Position numbers and translations under genes: made by a program. The notes beneath the pieces were generated by a model. The model saw nothing but the letters and a program-made list of their open reading frames with translations, did not search any database and had not been told where the DNA came from. Shown here one piece after another: positions 1 to 5,027 of a DNA stretch of 5,067 nucleotides. Origin of the DNA: an uncultured bacterium (GTDB lineage Bacteria; Cyanobacteriota; Vampirovibrionia; Gastranaerophilales; Gastranaerophilaceae); the NCBI GenBank assembly GCA_900314375.1, contig OMVC01000127.1, positions 1 to 5,067 of the forward strand, read 5' to 3'. Each line of letters starts with the position of its first letter. Within the stretch, counting starts at the first letter, position 1.

Positions 1-270
1 GGTCGGTTTTATTTCACAAACTTTCTTTAAAGATTGAAAAGAAAATTCGCCAGCTTTAGAAGTTATTTCACCCGGAGTAATATCTTCATCCTTGTATGGA
101 ATTTCAATAATTTCATAATTATTATTTAATTGTCCGTAAAAATCCAATACTCTGTGATTTGAGACCAAAACAACTTTATCTTGAGGTAAGTCAAGATAAT
201 TCAATGCTTTTATTGTAATCTCCGCGCCGATACCATTCGGGTCACCTGTTGTAATTGCTATTTTATTCAT
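1..270 (-). CDS. pdxA: PdxA-family 4-phosphate dehydrogenase, N-terminal 90 residues (cut by window edge)
   Basis: The first 90 codons of a gene that runs off the left edge. The protein begins MNKIAITTGDPNGIGAEI, the N-terminal signature of the PdxA family (consensus near T.GDPaGIGpEi). Full-length members have about 330 residues, so the metal-binding and most active-site residues are outside the window. Classical PdxA oxidises 4-phosphohydroxy-L-threonine in vitamin B6 synthesis. PdxA2 paralogues oxidise and decarboxylate D-threonate or D-erythronate 4-phosphate to dihydroxyacetone phosphate. The preceding gene is a DUF1537 kinase that overlaps this one by 8 bp (ATGAATAA holds both the start and the kinase stop), so the PdxA2 role is favoured by context, not by residues visible here. 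No convincing Shine-Dalgarno precedes the ATG, so translation probably depends on coupling to the kinase. If this is the genome's only pdxA, a B6 role is equally possible. Confidence 0.9.
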   Translation of the reverse strand, partial: MNKIAITTGDPNGIGAEITIKALNYLDLPQDKVVLVSNHRVLDFYGQLNNNYEIIEIPYKDEDITPGEITSKAGEFSFQSLKKVCEIKPT

Positions 271-1594
271 AATATTTTTCGTGTTGCTCAAAATATTTTA
301 AAATTTTTACTAATGTATCAGTATCACCCAAATTTCCGGATTTTGTCACAATCAACTGGTTATGGTGAATATTTTTACTAATCGCAATCGCAGGCAAAAC
401 TTCATCCATAAGCTTTAATTGATCCGCACCGATAGAATGACAACATTTATAAGAAGTTTCTCCGCCCAGAGTAACCAATATTGCTTTAGTACAGTTCAAT
501 ACCTTTGACGTTAAATCCGCCAAAAAATCGGTAATTTTATTGGCCATTGTGGCTTTTGTTAAATCCGCATTTGCAACATCATCAGCAAATCCGTCAAAAT
601 TTTTAAACAAATTGGAAGTATGCACCAAAACATTTATCCCGTCTGACAAATACGCTTCTATCTTATCAACCAGACTATTATCAACACCGTTTAATATAGT
701 ATTTATATCTAGTTCTATAATATGACATTTATCCTGATATTCGCCCGCATTTTGAAGGAACTCAATTTGATTTGCCGTTATTTGAGTGGCACTGCCTGAA
801 ACAATAAATTTAGGTAACTTTGGCAGACTGACTTCACTTTGTTCTTCAAATTTTTCTTCTTGCGGAAACCATTCATTTGCCAGAATTTTGGCAGCAGCTG
901 CATTACCGACAGGCAATATTTTATAATCAGATTTTTTCATAGCAAGTACAATTTGCGCCACATCTGTTTGCGAAATCGAATCTGCTACTATTATTTTTTT
1001 TCCTGCTTCAATAAGTTCATTGGTTTTTATTAAAATTTCGCGAGCACCGTCCAATACAGTCTTTAATTCTATTTGCCCGATTAAGTTATCATATTTATCG
1101 CCAAGCTGCTGTTTTAATAACGTTGGTATATGAGATTCTGTTATTGGAGAATGAGGGTCACATGCCATTTCTGTCATTTCAATAGGAACACAATTTAATA
1201 AATGGTATCCCCCGACTGTAATTCTTCCTTCTTGCGGAAATGCCGGCATTATTACAGCGCAATCCCAACCCAAAACCTCCAGCATTGCAAGAATTTCTAC
1301 CGCAATATTTCCGCGCAGAGTCGAGTCTATTTTTTTGTAATAATAATCAGGATTAAGCTCATTATCCAAAAATTCAACAGTTTGCTTAACTTTTTCATAA
1401 GCTTCGTCCATTGGTACATTTCGTGATTCTGTCGAAATTGCCCAGGCTTGGGAGATACAATCTTGCGTTTTTTCAATATTTTCACTTAATAAAATGTTTG
1501 TATCGGCGCCATTCAATTGAAACTGGAGCGCGGTATCATTTGCGCCCGTCAAATCATCTGCAACAATACAAACTATGTTAGATCCGCTTATCAT
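263..1594 (-). CDS. Four-carbon acid sugar kinase family protein (DUF1537; D-threonate/3-oxo-tetronate kinase type)
   Basis: A full-length 443-residue member of the DUF1537 family (usual length about 420-470), cytosolic, expected to phosphorylate the 4-hydroxyl of a four-carbon sugar acid with ATP. The N-terminal substrate domain shows ADDLTGA (12-18), KKIDSTLRGN (87-96), PAFPQEGRITVGG (117-129) and DPHSP (146-150). The C-terminal nucleotide domain shows SGSAT (266-270), LGGET (376-380) and TKSGNLGDTDTL (417-428). The loop just before this last motif reads LPAIAIS, where the family usually has a PGVP-like turn, a possible difference in the active site. Its ATG overlaps the ssb stop as ATGA, and its own stop overlaps the start of the PdxA-like gene, so all three are probably translated from one message. 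Known members (DtnK, OtnK, DenK and LtnK types) differ in substrate. The sequence alone does not say which applies, so no symbol is given. No aldolase, transporter or regulator of such a pathway lies in the window. Confidence 0.93.
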   Translation of the reverse strand: MISGSNIVCIVADDLTGANDTALQFQLNGADTNILLSENIEKTQDCISQAWAISTESRNVPMDEAYEKVKQTVEFLDNELNPDYYYKKIDSTLRGNIAVEILAMLEVLGWDCAVIMPAFPQEGRITVGGYHLLNCVPIEMTEMACDPHSPITESHIPTLLKQQLGDKYDNLIGQIELKTVLDGAREILIKTNELIEAGKKIIVADSISQTDVAQIVLAMKKSDYKILPVGNAAAAKILANEWFPQEEKFEEQSEVSLPKLPKFIVSGSATQITANQIEFLQNAGEYQDKCHIIELDINTILNGVDNSLVDKIEAYLSDGINVLVHTSNLFKNFDGFADDVANADLTKATMANKITDFLADLTSKVLNCTKAILVTLGGETSYKCCHSIGADQLKLMDEVLPAIAISKNIHHNQLIVTKSGNLGDTDTLVKILKYFEQHEKYYE

Positions 1595-1941
1595 AATGCA
1601 ACTTCTGTTTCAGCATCCCTTTTTGAACCCAATAATCTGATATTATTGGCAATTATATAAAATGTTTCTCTTTCATTGCCTGTAACTTTATCAGTCCAGC
1701 GGCGATTTGCAATTCTTCCGTCTATCGCAACGAGTCTGCCTTTTTTAATATATTCTGCCGCGAATTCTGCTTGCTTATCCCAAACATCAATATTAAACCA
1801 ATCGGTAACTTCTGCTTTTGTTTTTGCATCCCATCTGTTTACCGCAACAGAAAATGATGCTTTTGTTTTACCGGATTCAAACGATGTAAAATTTTCGGAT
1901 GCATCCCTTCCTACTCTGCCTACTACTGTAACTGTATTCAT
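1591..1941 (-). CDS. ssb: Single-stranded DNA-binding protein, short form without acidic tail
   Basis: A 116-residue SSB consisting of one OB fold. It starts MNTVTVVGRVGRDA and contains FESGKTKASFSVAVNRW (21-37), DWFNIDVWDKQAEFAAEYI (47-65), KKGRLVAIDGRI (66-77) and LLGSKRDAE (103-111). It would coat single-stranded DNA during replication, recombination and repair. Typical bacterial SSBs run to about 150-180 residues with a flexible linker and a DDDIPF-like tip that recruits partner proteins. This one stops at AETEVAL soon after the fold. Cyanobacterial SSBs are similarly short and share an LLGSKRD-type ending, which I take as a lineage clue. The ATG at 1941 is well supported by AAGAGG at 1955-1950, 8 nt upstream. 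It is the first gene of a coupled run with the sugar-acid kinase and the PdxA-like gene. Whether it is the main replicative SSB or a second copy cannot be told here. Confidence 0.95.
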   Translation of the reverse strand: MNTVTVVGRVGRDASENFTSFESGKTKASFSVAVNRWDAKTKAEVTDWFNIDVWDKQAEFAAEYIKKGRLVAIDGRIANRRWTDKVTGNERETFYIIANNIRLLGSKRDAETEVAL

Positions 1942-1949
1942 ATTTTTAA

Positions 1950-1979
1950 CCTCTTATCAAAATTATATTCTTTATTATA
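1950..1979 (-). promoter_or_regulatory. Candidate promoter -10 boxes and Shine-Dalgarno for ssb
   Basis: Two exact TATAAT hexamers on the minus strand lie at 1979-1974 and 1967-1962, in the 84-bp gap between mlaE and ssb. They are followed by the Shine-Dalgarno AAGAGG at 1955-1950. I could not find a good -35 box at 16-18 nt from either; the best for the upstream box is about half matched. In such AT-rich DNA TATAAT alone is weak evidence, so ssb may have its own promoter or be read from mlaE. The Shine-Dalgarno itself is clear. Confidence 0.45.
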
Positions 1980-2025
1980 TAACAAAATAGCAAACTGCTT
2001 CATTTAGGGTAAAATTTTGTAAAGT

Positions 2026-2760
2026 TTAAGCAATATAGAATAATAAATTGATTAAAAAATCTGCAACAAGCATATAAATTGTGGACAAAATAGCAGCTTG
2101 GGTTGTAGATGTGCCGACTTCCTTTGCTCCGCCCATAGTTTCATAGCCTTTTGTTGCACAAACTAATGCGATTAATGCCCCAAATATAGAACCTTTTAAA
2201 ATACTGATATAAATATCTTTTGCACTTATCCATGCCCAAACTGAATTTTGATAAATTGCAGGGTGTAAAGATATTGTTGCATTTGACACAACCATACCGC
2301 CAAGAATACCTATATATTCAGCTATTAAAACAACCATCGGAACCGTTATGGCTGAAGCTATAATCCTTGGTGTAAAATAATACCCAATCGGATTTATTTT
2401 TAGTGTTTTTATCGCATCAACTTGAGAGGTAACTTGCATATTAGCAATCTCTGCAGAAATTGCGGTACCTGCTCTTGCTCCGATAGCTAACGCAACAAAC
2501 CCCGGAGCTATTTCTCTTACCATTACAACGGCAATTGTTCCGCCAATATATGCTTCCGCACCTGTCATAAGGAATTCTTTTGAAACCTGTATTGCAATAA
2601 CAGCAGCCGCTATAAAAGCTATAACAAGCGATATTGATAAAGAATCATAACTTATGGATGCAGCTTGCGATATTACTCTTTTTAAACGAAGATTTCCGCT
2701 TACTGCATACTTAATACATTGAATTAAATTTTCAACACATAAACCTAGAAATTTTATCAA
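2026..2760 (-). CDS. mlaE: MlaE-family ABC transporter permease (phospholipid/lipid transport)
   Basis: A 244-residue inner-membrane permease of the MlaE/YrbE (DUF140) family, the membrane part of the MCE-type ABC system that moves phospholipids between the inner and outer membranes. It is related to plastid TGD1. Family features include a hydrophobic core starting near residue 43, IQVSKEF (57-63), VREIAP (81-86), GARAGTAISAEI (94-105), TSQVDAIKTLKINPI (111-125), PRIIAS (131-136) and GGAKEVGTSTT (210-220). The IQV.(R/K)EF and GGAK.VG.STT blocks resemble cyanobacterial members. The start is TTG at 2760: AAGAGG at 2771-2766 lies 5 nt upstream, and the next ATG falls inside the conserved region near residue 65. 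The MlaF-type ATPase and MCE-domain MlaD are not adjacent, as ssb follows and comF precedes. The presence of this gene implies an outer membrane. Confidence 0.95.
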   Translation of the reverse strand: MIKFLGLCVENLIQCIKYAVSGNLRLKRVISQAASISYDSLSISLVIAFIAAAVIAIQVSKEFLMTGAEAYIGGTIAVVMVREIAPGFVALAIGARAGTAISAEIANMQVTSQVDAIKTLKINPIGYYFTPRIIASAITVPMVVLIAEYIGILGGMVVSNATISLHPAIYQNSVWAWISAKDIYISILKGSIFGALIALVCATKGYETMGGAKEVGTSTTQAAILSTIYMLVADFLINLLFYIA

Positions 2761-2765
2761 AGTCG

Positions 2766-2799
2766 CCTCTTATTTTTTAACTTCTATTCTAATATACCA
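2766..2799 (-). promoter_or_regulatory. Extended -10 promoter candidate and Shine-Dalgarno for mlaE
   Basis: In the 61-bp gap between comF and mlaE the minus strand reads TGGTATATT at 2799-2791, an extended -10 (TGnTATAAT with one mismatch). It is followed about 20 nt later by AAGAGG at 2771-2766, 5 nt before the TTG start. No good -35 is seen, which is tolerable for extended -10 promoters. The Shine-Dalgarno is the decisive support for the TTG start. mlaE might also be read through from comF, since no terminator separates them. Confidence 0.45.
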
Positions 2800-2821
2800 T
2801 AAATCCGAGATTTTTTTATAA

Positions 2822-3472
2822 TTAATTTTCAAATGGTGTTGTTGTCGCAAAACATACAATATCAAAAATATTTTCTTTATTCAAAGCTTTTATCATTTCT
2901 TCAAATGTCGAACCTGTGGTGCATATATCATCAATTATAAGTATCTTTTTATCATTAATATATTTTGTTTTATCAACCTCAAACGCATTCTCAAGATTCA
3001 TCATTCGTTGAACTTTATTCAATTTATATTGCGGTTTTGTATCTTTTATACGCTTTATAAGTTCAAAATTTACACTATACCCCGATATGCGGGAGAATTC
3101 CAAGGCAACAAGTTCCATGTGATTATATTTTCTTTGTCTTTTTCGTTTTGGATAAATCGGTACCGGCACTATCTGAAAATCACCTTCAATACCCAACTTT
3201 TCCCAATATTGATACATAAATTTTGCCTGATAGTACGCTAAATCACGTTGATTGTGATATTTTAAACCGCGTATCATTTTTTGCAGATTTTTTGAGTACA
3301 CTCCTGCGCAATAAATTTTTACTCCGTTATATGCTCTGTTTAATTGTACAGGTAAAAAATCGAGTTCATCATAACACTTTGAACACATGCGAACAGATTC
3401 TTTTGAACTTTTACAAAAGTAACAGCGTTTTTTGTATATCCAATCCAACAAACCTGATAAAAAATCTTTCAT
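2822..3472 (-). CDS. comF: ComF family protein (competence-associated, phosphoribosyltransferase fold)
   Basis: A 216-residue ComF/GntX-type protein. Near the N-terminus is a zinc-binding pair of CxxC motifs (CYFC at 17-20 and CSKC at 30-33). Next come RGLKYHNQRDLA (68-79), VPVP (102-105), the basic block RKRQRKYNHMEL (110-121) and KPQYKLNKVQRMMNLENAF (146-164). Last is the PRPP-binding loop IIDDICTTGST (179-189), typical of type I phosphoribosyltransferases. ComF is a cytosolic factor needed for DNA uptake by natural transformation in several bacteria, linked to handling of incoming single strands; its exact reaction is unsettled. I chose ATG at 3472. An in-frame TTG at 3478 would add two residues. 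Neither has a Shine-Dalgarno, while a TGATATATT -10-like box ends 7 nt before the ATG, suggesting a leaderless message. It lies upstream of mlaE and diverges from the cysteine-rich gene. No other competence genes are in view. Confidence 0.93.
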   Translation of the reverse strand: MKDFLSGLLDWIYKKRCYFCKSSKESVRMCSKCYDELDFLPVQLNRAYNGVKIYCAGVYSKNLQKMIRGLKYHNQRDLAYYQAKFMYQYWEKLGIEGDFQIVPVPIYPKRKRQRKYNHMELVALEFSRISGYSVNFELIKRIKDTKPQYKLNKVQRMMNLENAFEVDKTKYINDKKILIIDDICTTGSTFEEMIKALNKENIFDIVCFATTTPFEN

Positions 3473-3478
3473 ACTCAA

Positions 3479-3487
3479 AATATATCA
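3479..3487 (-). promoter_or_regulatory. Extended -10 box directly upstream of comF (leaderless promoter candidate)
   Basis: The minus strand reads TGATATATT, a TGnTATAAT-like extended -10 with one mismatch. It ends at 3479, so the expected transcription start about 7 nt downstream is the A of the ATG at 3472. No Shine-Dalgarno exists, consistent with a leaderless transcript. The corresponding -35 region (near 3502-3507) is only T-rich and lies inside the promoter region of the divergent gene, so the two promoters would interleave. Confidence 0.4.
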
Positions 3488-3493
3488 TAAATA

Positions 3494-3521
3494 TTGACTT
3501 ATAAAAAAACATCATTATTAA
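3494..3521 (+). promoter_or_regulatory. Promoter candidate for the cysteine-rich gene (TTGACT - 16 - TATTAA)
   Basis: TTGACT at 3494-3499 matches the -35 consensus at five of six positions. After a 16-bp spacer comes TATTAA at 3516-3521, which matches -10 at four of six. The box ends 8 nt before the ATG at 3529, so transcription would begin at or next to the start codon. The sequence before the ATG is a run of A residues and lacks a Shine-Dalgarno, again suggesting a leaderless or nearly leaderless message. Confidence 0.4.
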
Positions 3522-3528
3522 AAAAAGT

Positions 3529-3900
3529 ATGATATGGAGTCAAATTTTTAATTTTACAAAAAAATGCACCCACGATAAAGTCCCGATTGAACAGGATTAT
3601 TACTACTGCCCCGATTGCGGAGAACTGATAGAAAATCAATGGTATTTAGTGAGATGCGCATCTTGCGGACTAAAAGAAGTTGCAACTGTTATTAATGGCG
3701 AAATTGTACCCGTTGAGTCATTTTGTCACAATTGCGGAAGCAAAGGTTACACAGTCGAAAGGTTAGAAAAAATTGATTGCATAAATCTCAATTACGCAGT
3801 TTTAAAACGAGAAATTATTCATAATAATTTCAATGAATACACACAGAGCTGGACAGATACTAACCAAACATTAAATGAGCAACCCAAACTGCTGCAATAA
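3529..3900 (+). CDS. Uncharacterised cysteine-rich (zinc-ribbon-like) small protein
   Basis: A 123-residue soluble protein that I do not recognise as a named family. It has three CxxCG knuckles: CPDCGE (27-32), CASCGL (43-48) and CHNCGS (66-71), plus C13, H15 and C84. The first two knuckles could form one zinc ribbon, and the third could pair with C13/H15 or C84 for a second site. There is no signal peptide or membrane segment. After about residue 95 the sequence is polar and probably disordered, and the last 13 codons plus the stop lie antisense to the end of spmB. It is the only plus-strand gene here and diverges from comF, with 56 bp between the two starts. The regular codons, the promoter-like sequence and the absence of a competing reading frame over most of its length support a real gene. 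Binding to nucleic acid or protein is a guess from the zinc knuckles alone. Confidence 0.85.
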   Translation: MIWSQIFNFTKKCTHDKVPIEQDYYYCPDCGELIENQWYLVRCASCGLKEVATVINGEIVPVESFCHNCGSKGYTVERLEKIDCINLNYAVLKREIIHNNFNEYTQSWTDTNQTLNEQPKLLQ

Positions 3901-4393
3901 TTCCTATTATGTCTGCTAAAATTCCGACGAGCAAAGCATATCTTAATTTTGAAATTTTAACGGAGCCAAAATATACAGCCAATACATAAAAAGTCGTTTC
4001 GCTGCTTCCGACCATTATTGCAGCAAGCTTAACCGCATAAGAATTCGGGTCAAGCGAATTTGCAATATCCGAAAATACACCTAACGCCGCAGATCCCGAT
4101 AATGAACGAACAATCATTAACGGCAGAGTTTGCGCAGGAATGTGGAATAAATTTAGCACAGGTGCAAATGCCTTTGCACACATATCAATTGCACCGCTAG
4201 CTCTTAACATGGAAATACCCACAATAATCGCAACCAAGTATGGAATTATATTTATTGCGACTTTAAAACCTTCTTTTGCTCCATCCGTAAATTCTTCATA
4301 TACAGGAACTTTTTTTATTAAACCGATTGTTAAAATTAGTATCAAAAGAACAGGTAAAGCCCATAATGAAATCAAGTTAAGGAAGTTACTCAT
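3860..4393 (-). CDS. spmB: Spore maturation protein B-like Gate-domain membrane protein
   Basis: A 177-residue polytopic membrane protein, matching Bacillus subtilis SpmB in length (about 178). It contains VPVYEEFTDGAKEGF (29-43), RSLSGSAALG (96-105) and GSSETTFYVLAVYFG (129-143), all characteristic of SpmB and the nucleoside-recognition (Gate) domain. In spore formers the SpmA-SpmB pair affects spore core dehydration. Elsewhere the pair is common without sporulation and its transported substrate is unknown. I chose ATG at 4393 over an in-frame GTG at 4399. The ATG has AAGG 8 nt upstream and overlaps the spmA stop as ATGAGTAA, whereas the GTG would sit only 2 nt from that site. The 3' end overlaps the convergent cysteine-rich gene by 41 bp, leaving no room for an ordinary terminator between them. 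Confidence 0.94.
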   Translation of the reverse strand: MSNFLNLISLWALPVLLILILTIGLIKKVPVYEEFTDGAKEGFKVAINIIPYLVAIIVGISMLRASGAIDMCAKAFAPVLNLFHIPAQTLPLMIVRSLSGSAALGVFSDIANSLDPNSYAVKLAAIMVGSSETTFYVLAVYFGSVKISKLRYALLVGILADIIGIIAAVWVAHLMFG

Positions 4394-4997
4394 TTTCACC
4401 GCCTTTTATTTCTTCTGTTTGCGGTTTCCAGAGTTTTTGGAATATTTTTGATAATATTATTGCACTAATAAACGCAATTAAAGTAACAAGTAATGTAGGC
4501 GCAATTATTTCTGTCGGATTTTCGTAGCCTATACCGACTAAAACCGCAAGAACAGTTGTCGGAATAAGTTGGAATCCCGCTGTATTCATTCCTAAAAACA
4601 TACACATAGCATTAGAAGCCGAGGTTTTATCTTTATTTACCTTTTGAAGTTCTTCCATAGCCTTAATTCCGAAAGGTGTTGCCGCATTTGATAACCCAAA
4701 AGCGTTTGCGCTGAAATTCATCGCAATATCACCCGTTGCAGGAGAATCCGGCGGTATTTCATTAAATAATAATTTTGCAAATGGTTTTAACACTTTTGAT
4801 ATCCAATCAATAATTCCGGCTTTTTGAGCAATTTTCATCATACCAAGCCAAAATGCCATTATTCCAATAAGAGAAAAGGCAACTTTGACGGATAACTCCG
4901 CACCTGACATGACTGCATTTACGACATCTTGTAATTTGCCGTTTATTGCCCCGATTATTATTGAACCAACTATTAGTATAAAAAAGATGTAATTCAT
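4386..4997 (-). CDS. spmA: Spore maturation protein A-like Gate-domain membrane protein
   Basis: A 203-residue membrane protein, close to the usual SpmA length (about 195-205). It begins with a hydrophobic helix (residues 3-18) ending in GAINGKLQDV. Conserved blocks are GIMAFWLGMMKIAQKAGII (45-63), FGLSNAATPFGIKAM (100-114) and SASNAMCMFLGMNTAGFQ (126-143). Two more hydrophobic stretches follow near 144-156 and 164-183, before a charged tail. It should work with SpmB as a two-part membrane assembly. The genes overlap by 8 bp and are presumably made together. The ATG at 4997 is the only plausible start, but it lacks a Shine-Dalgarno. A TGATTTAAT -10-like box ends 7 nt upstream, suggesting a leaderless message. 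The start codon lies within one arm of a 10-bp inverted repeat. No sporulation genes are seen nearby, and the mlaE gene argues against a typical single-membrane spore former. Confidence 0.95.
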   Translation of the reverse strand: MNYIFFILIVGSIIIGAINGKLQDVVNAVMSGAELSVKVAFSLIGIMAFWLGMMKIAQKAGIIDWISKVLKPFAKLLFNEIPPDSPATGDIAMNFSANAFGLSNAATPFGIKAMEELQKVNKDKTSASNAMCMFLGMNTAGFQLIPTTVLAVLVGIGYENPTEIIAPTLLVTLIAFISAIILSKIFQKLWKPQTEEIKGGENE

Positions 4998-5027
4998 ATA
5001 ATCATTAAATCATAAAAATATGAATTA
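4990..5027. repeat. Perfect 10-bp inverted repeat around the spmA start and -10 box
   Basis: TAATTCATAT at 4990-4999 is the exact reverse complement of ATATGAATTA at 5018-5027, with an 18-bp spacer. The left arm contains the spmA start codon, and the spacer holds the candidate -10 box. It could be an operator with two half-sites about 28 bp apart centre to centre. If transcription begins further upstream, it could be an RNA hairpin that hides the start codon. The region is very AT-rich, so chance is a real alternative. Confidence 0.5.
5004..5012 (-). promoter_or_regulatory. Extended -10 box directly upstream of spmA (leaderless promoter candidate)
   Basis: The minus strand reads TGATTTAAT (TG, one base, then TTTAAT, five of six to TATAAT). 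It ends at 5004, so transcription would start about at the A of the spmA ATG (4997). No Shine-Dalgarno and no clear -35 are present. The box sits in the 18-bp spacer between the arms of the inverted repeat at 4990-5027, where a bound regulator could block it. Confidence 0.38.

Noticed and set aside
540..1990. Several plus-strand open frames of 60-104 codons (540-725, 839-1033, 1202-1426, 1676-1990) opposite the kinase and ssb genes
   Set aside because: They lie antisense to genes with clear family motifs, have low-complexity composition and show no recognisable domain or start signal.
1982..2020. Inverted repeat ATTTTGT / ACAAAAT (2014-2020 and 1982-1988) with an inner AGCA/TGCT stem as an mlaE terminator
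   Set aside because: The stem is AT-only and interrupted by a large unpaired stretch, and no clean T-run follows it on the minus strand. I would not call it a terminator.
2801..2818. Small hairpin AAATC-CGA-GATTT followed by T residues as a plus-strand terminator
   Set aside because: The stem is only 5 bp and no plus-strand gene ends nearby. On the minus strand, where comF ends, no T-run follows the stem.
3008..3504. Plus-strand open frames opposite comF (3008-3241, 3223-3504)
   Set aside because: The minus frame carries the ComF zinc and PRPP motifs. The antisense translations are rich in F, I, L and N with no family resemblance.
4140..4451. Plus-strand open frame of 103 codons across the spmB-spmA junction
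   Set aside because: It is antisense to two well-supported genes and carries no recognisable motif.
3860..4997. Reading spmA and spmB as evidence for a spore-forming Firmicute
   Set aside because: Gate-domain SpmA/SpmB pairs are common in non-sporulating bacteria, and the mlaE gene and the SSB type point to an outer-membrane, cyanobacteria-related host.
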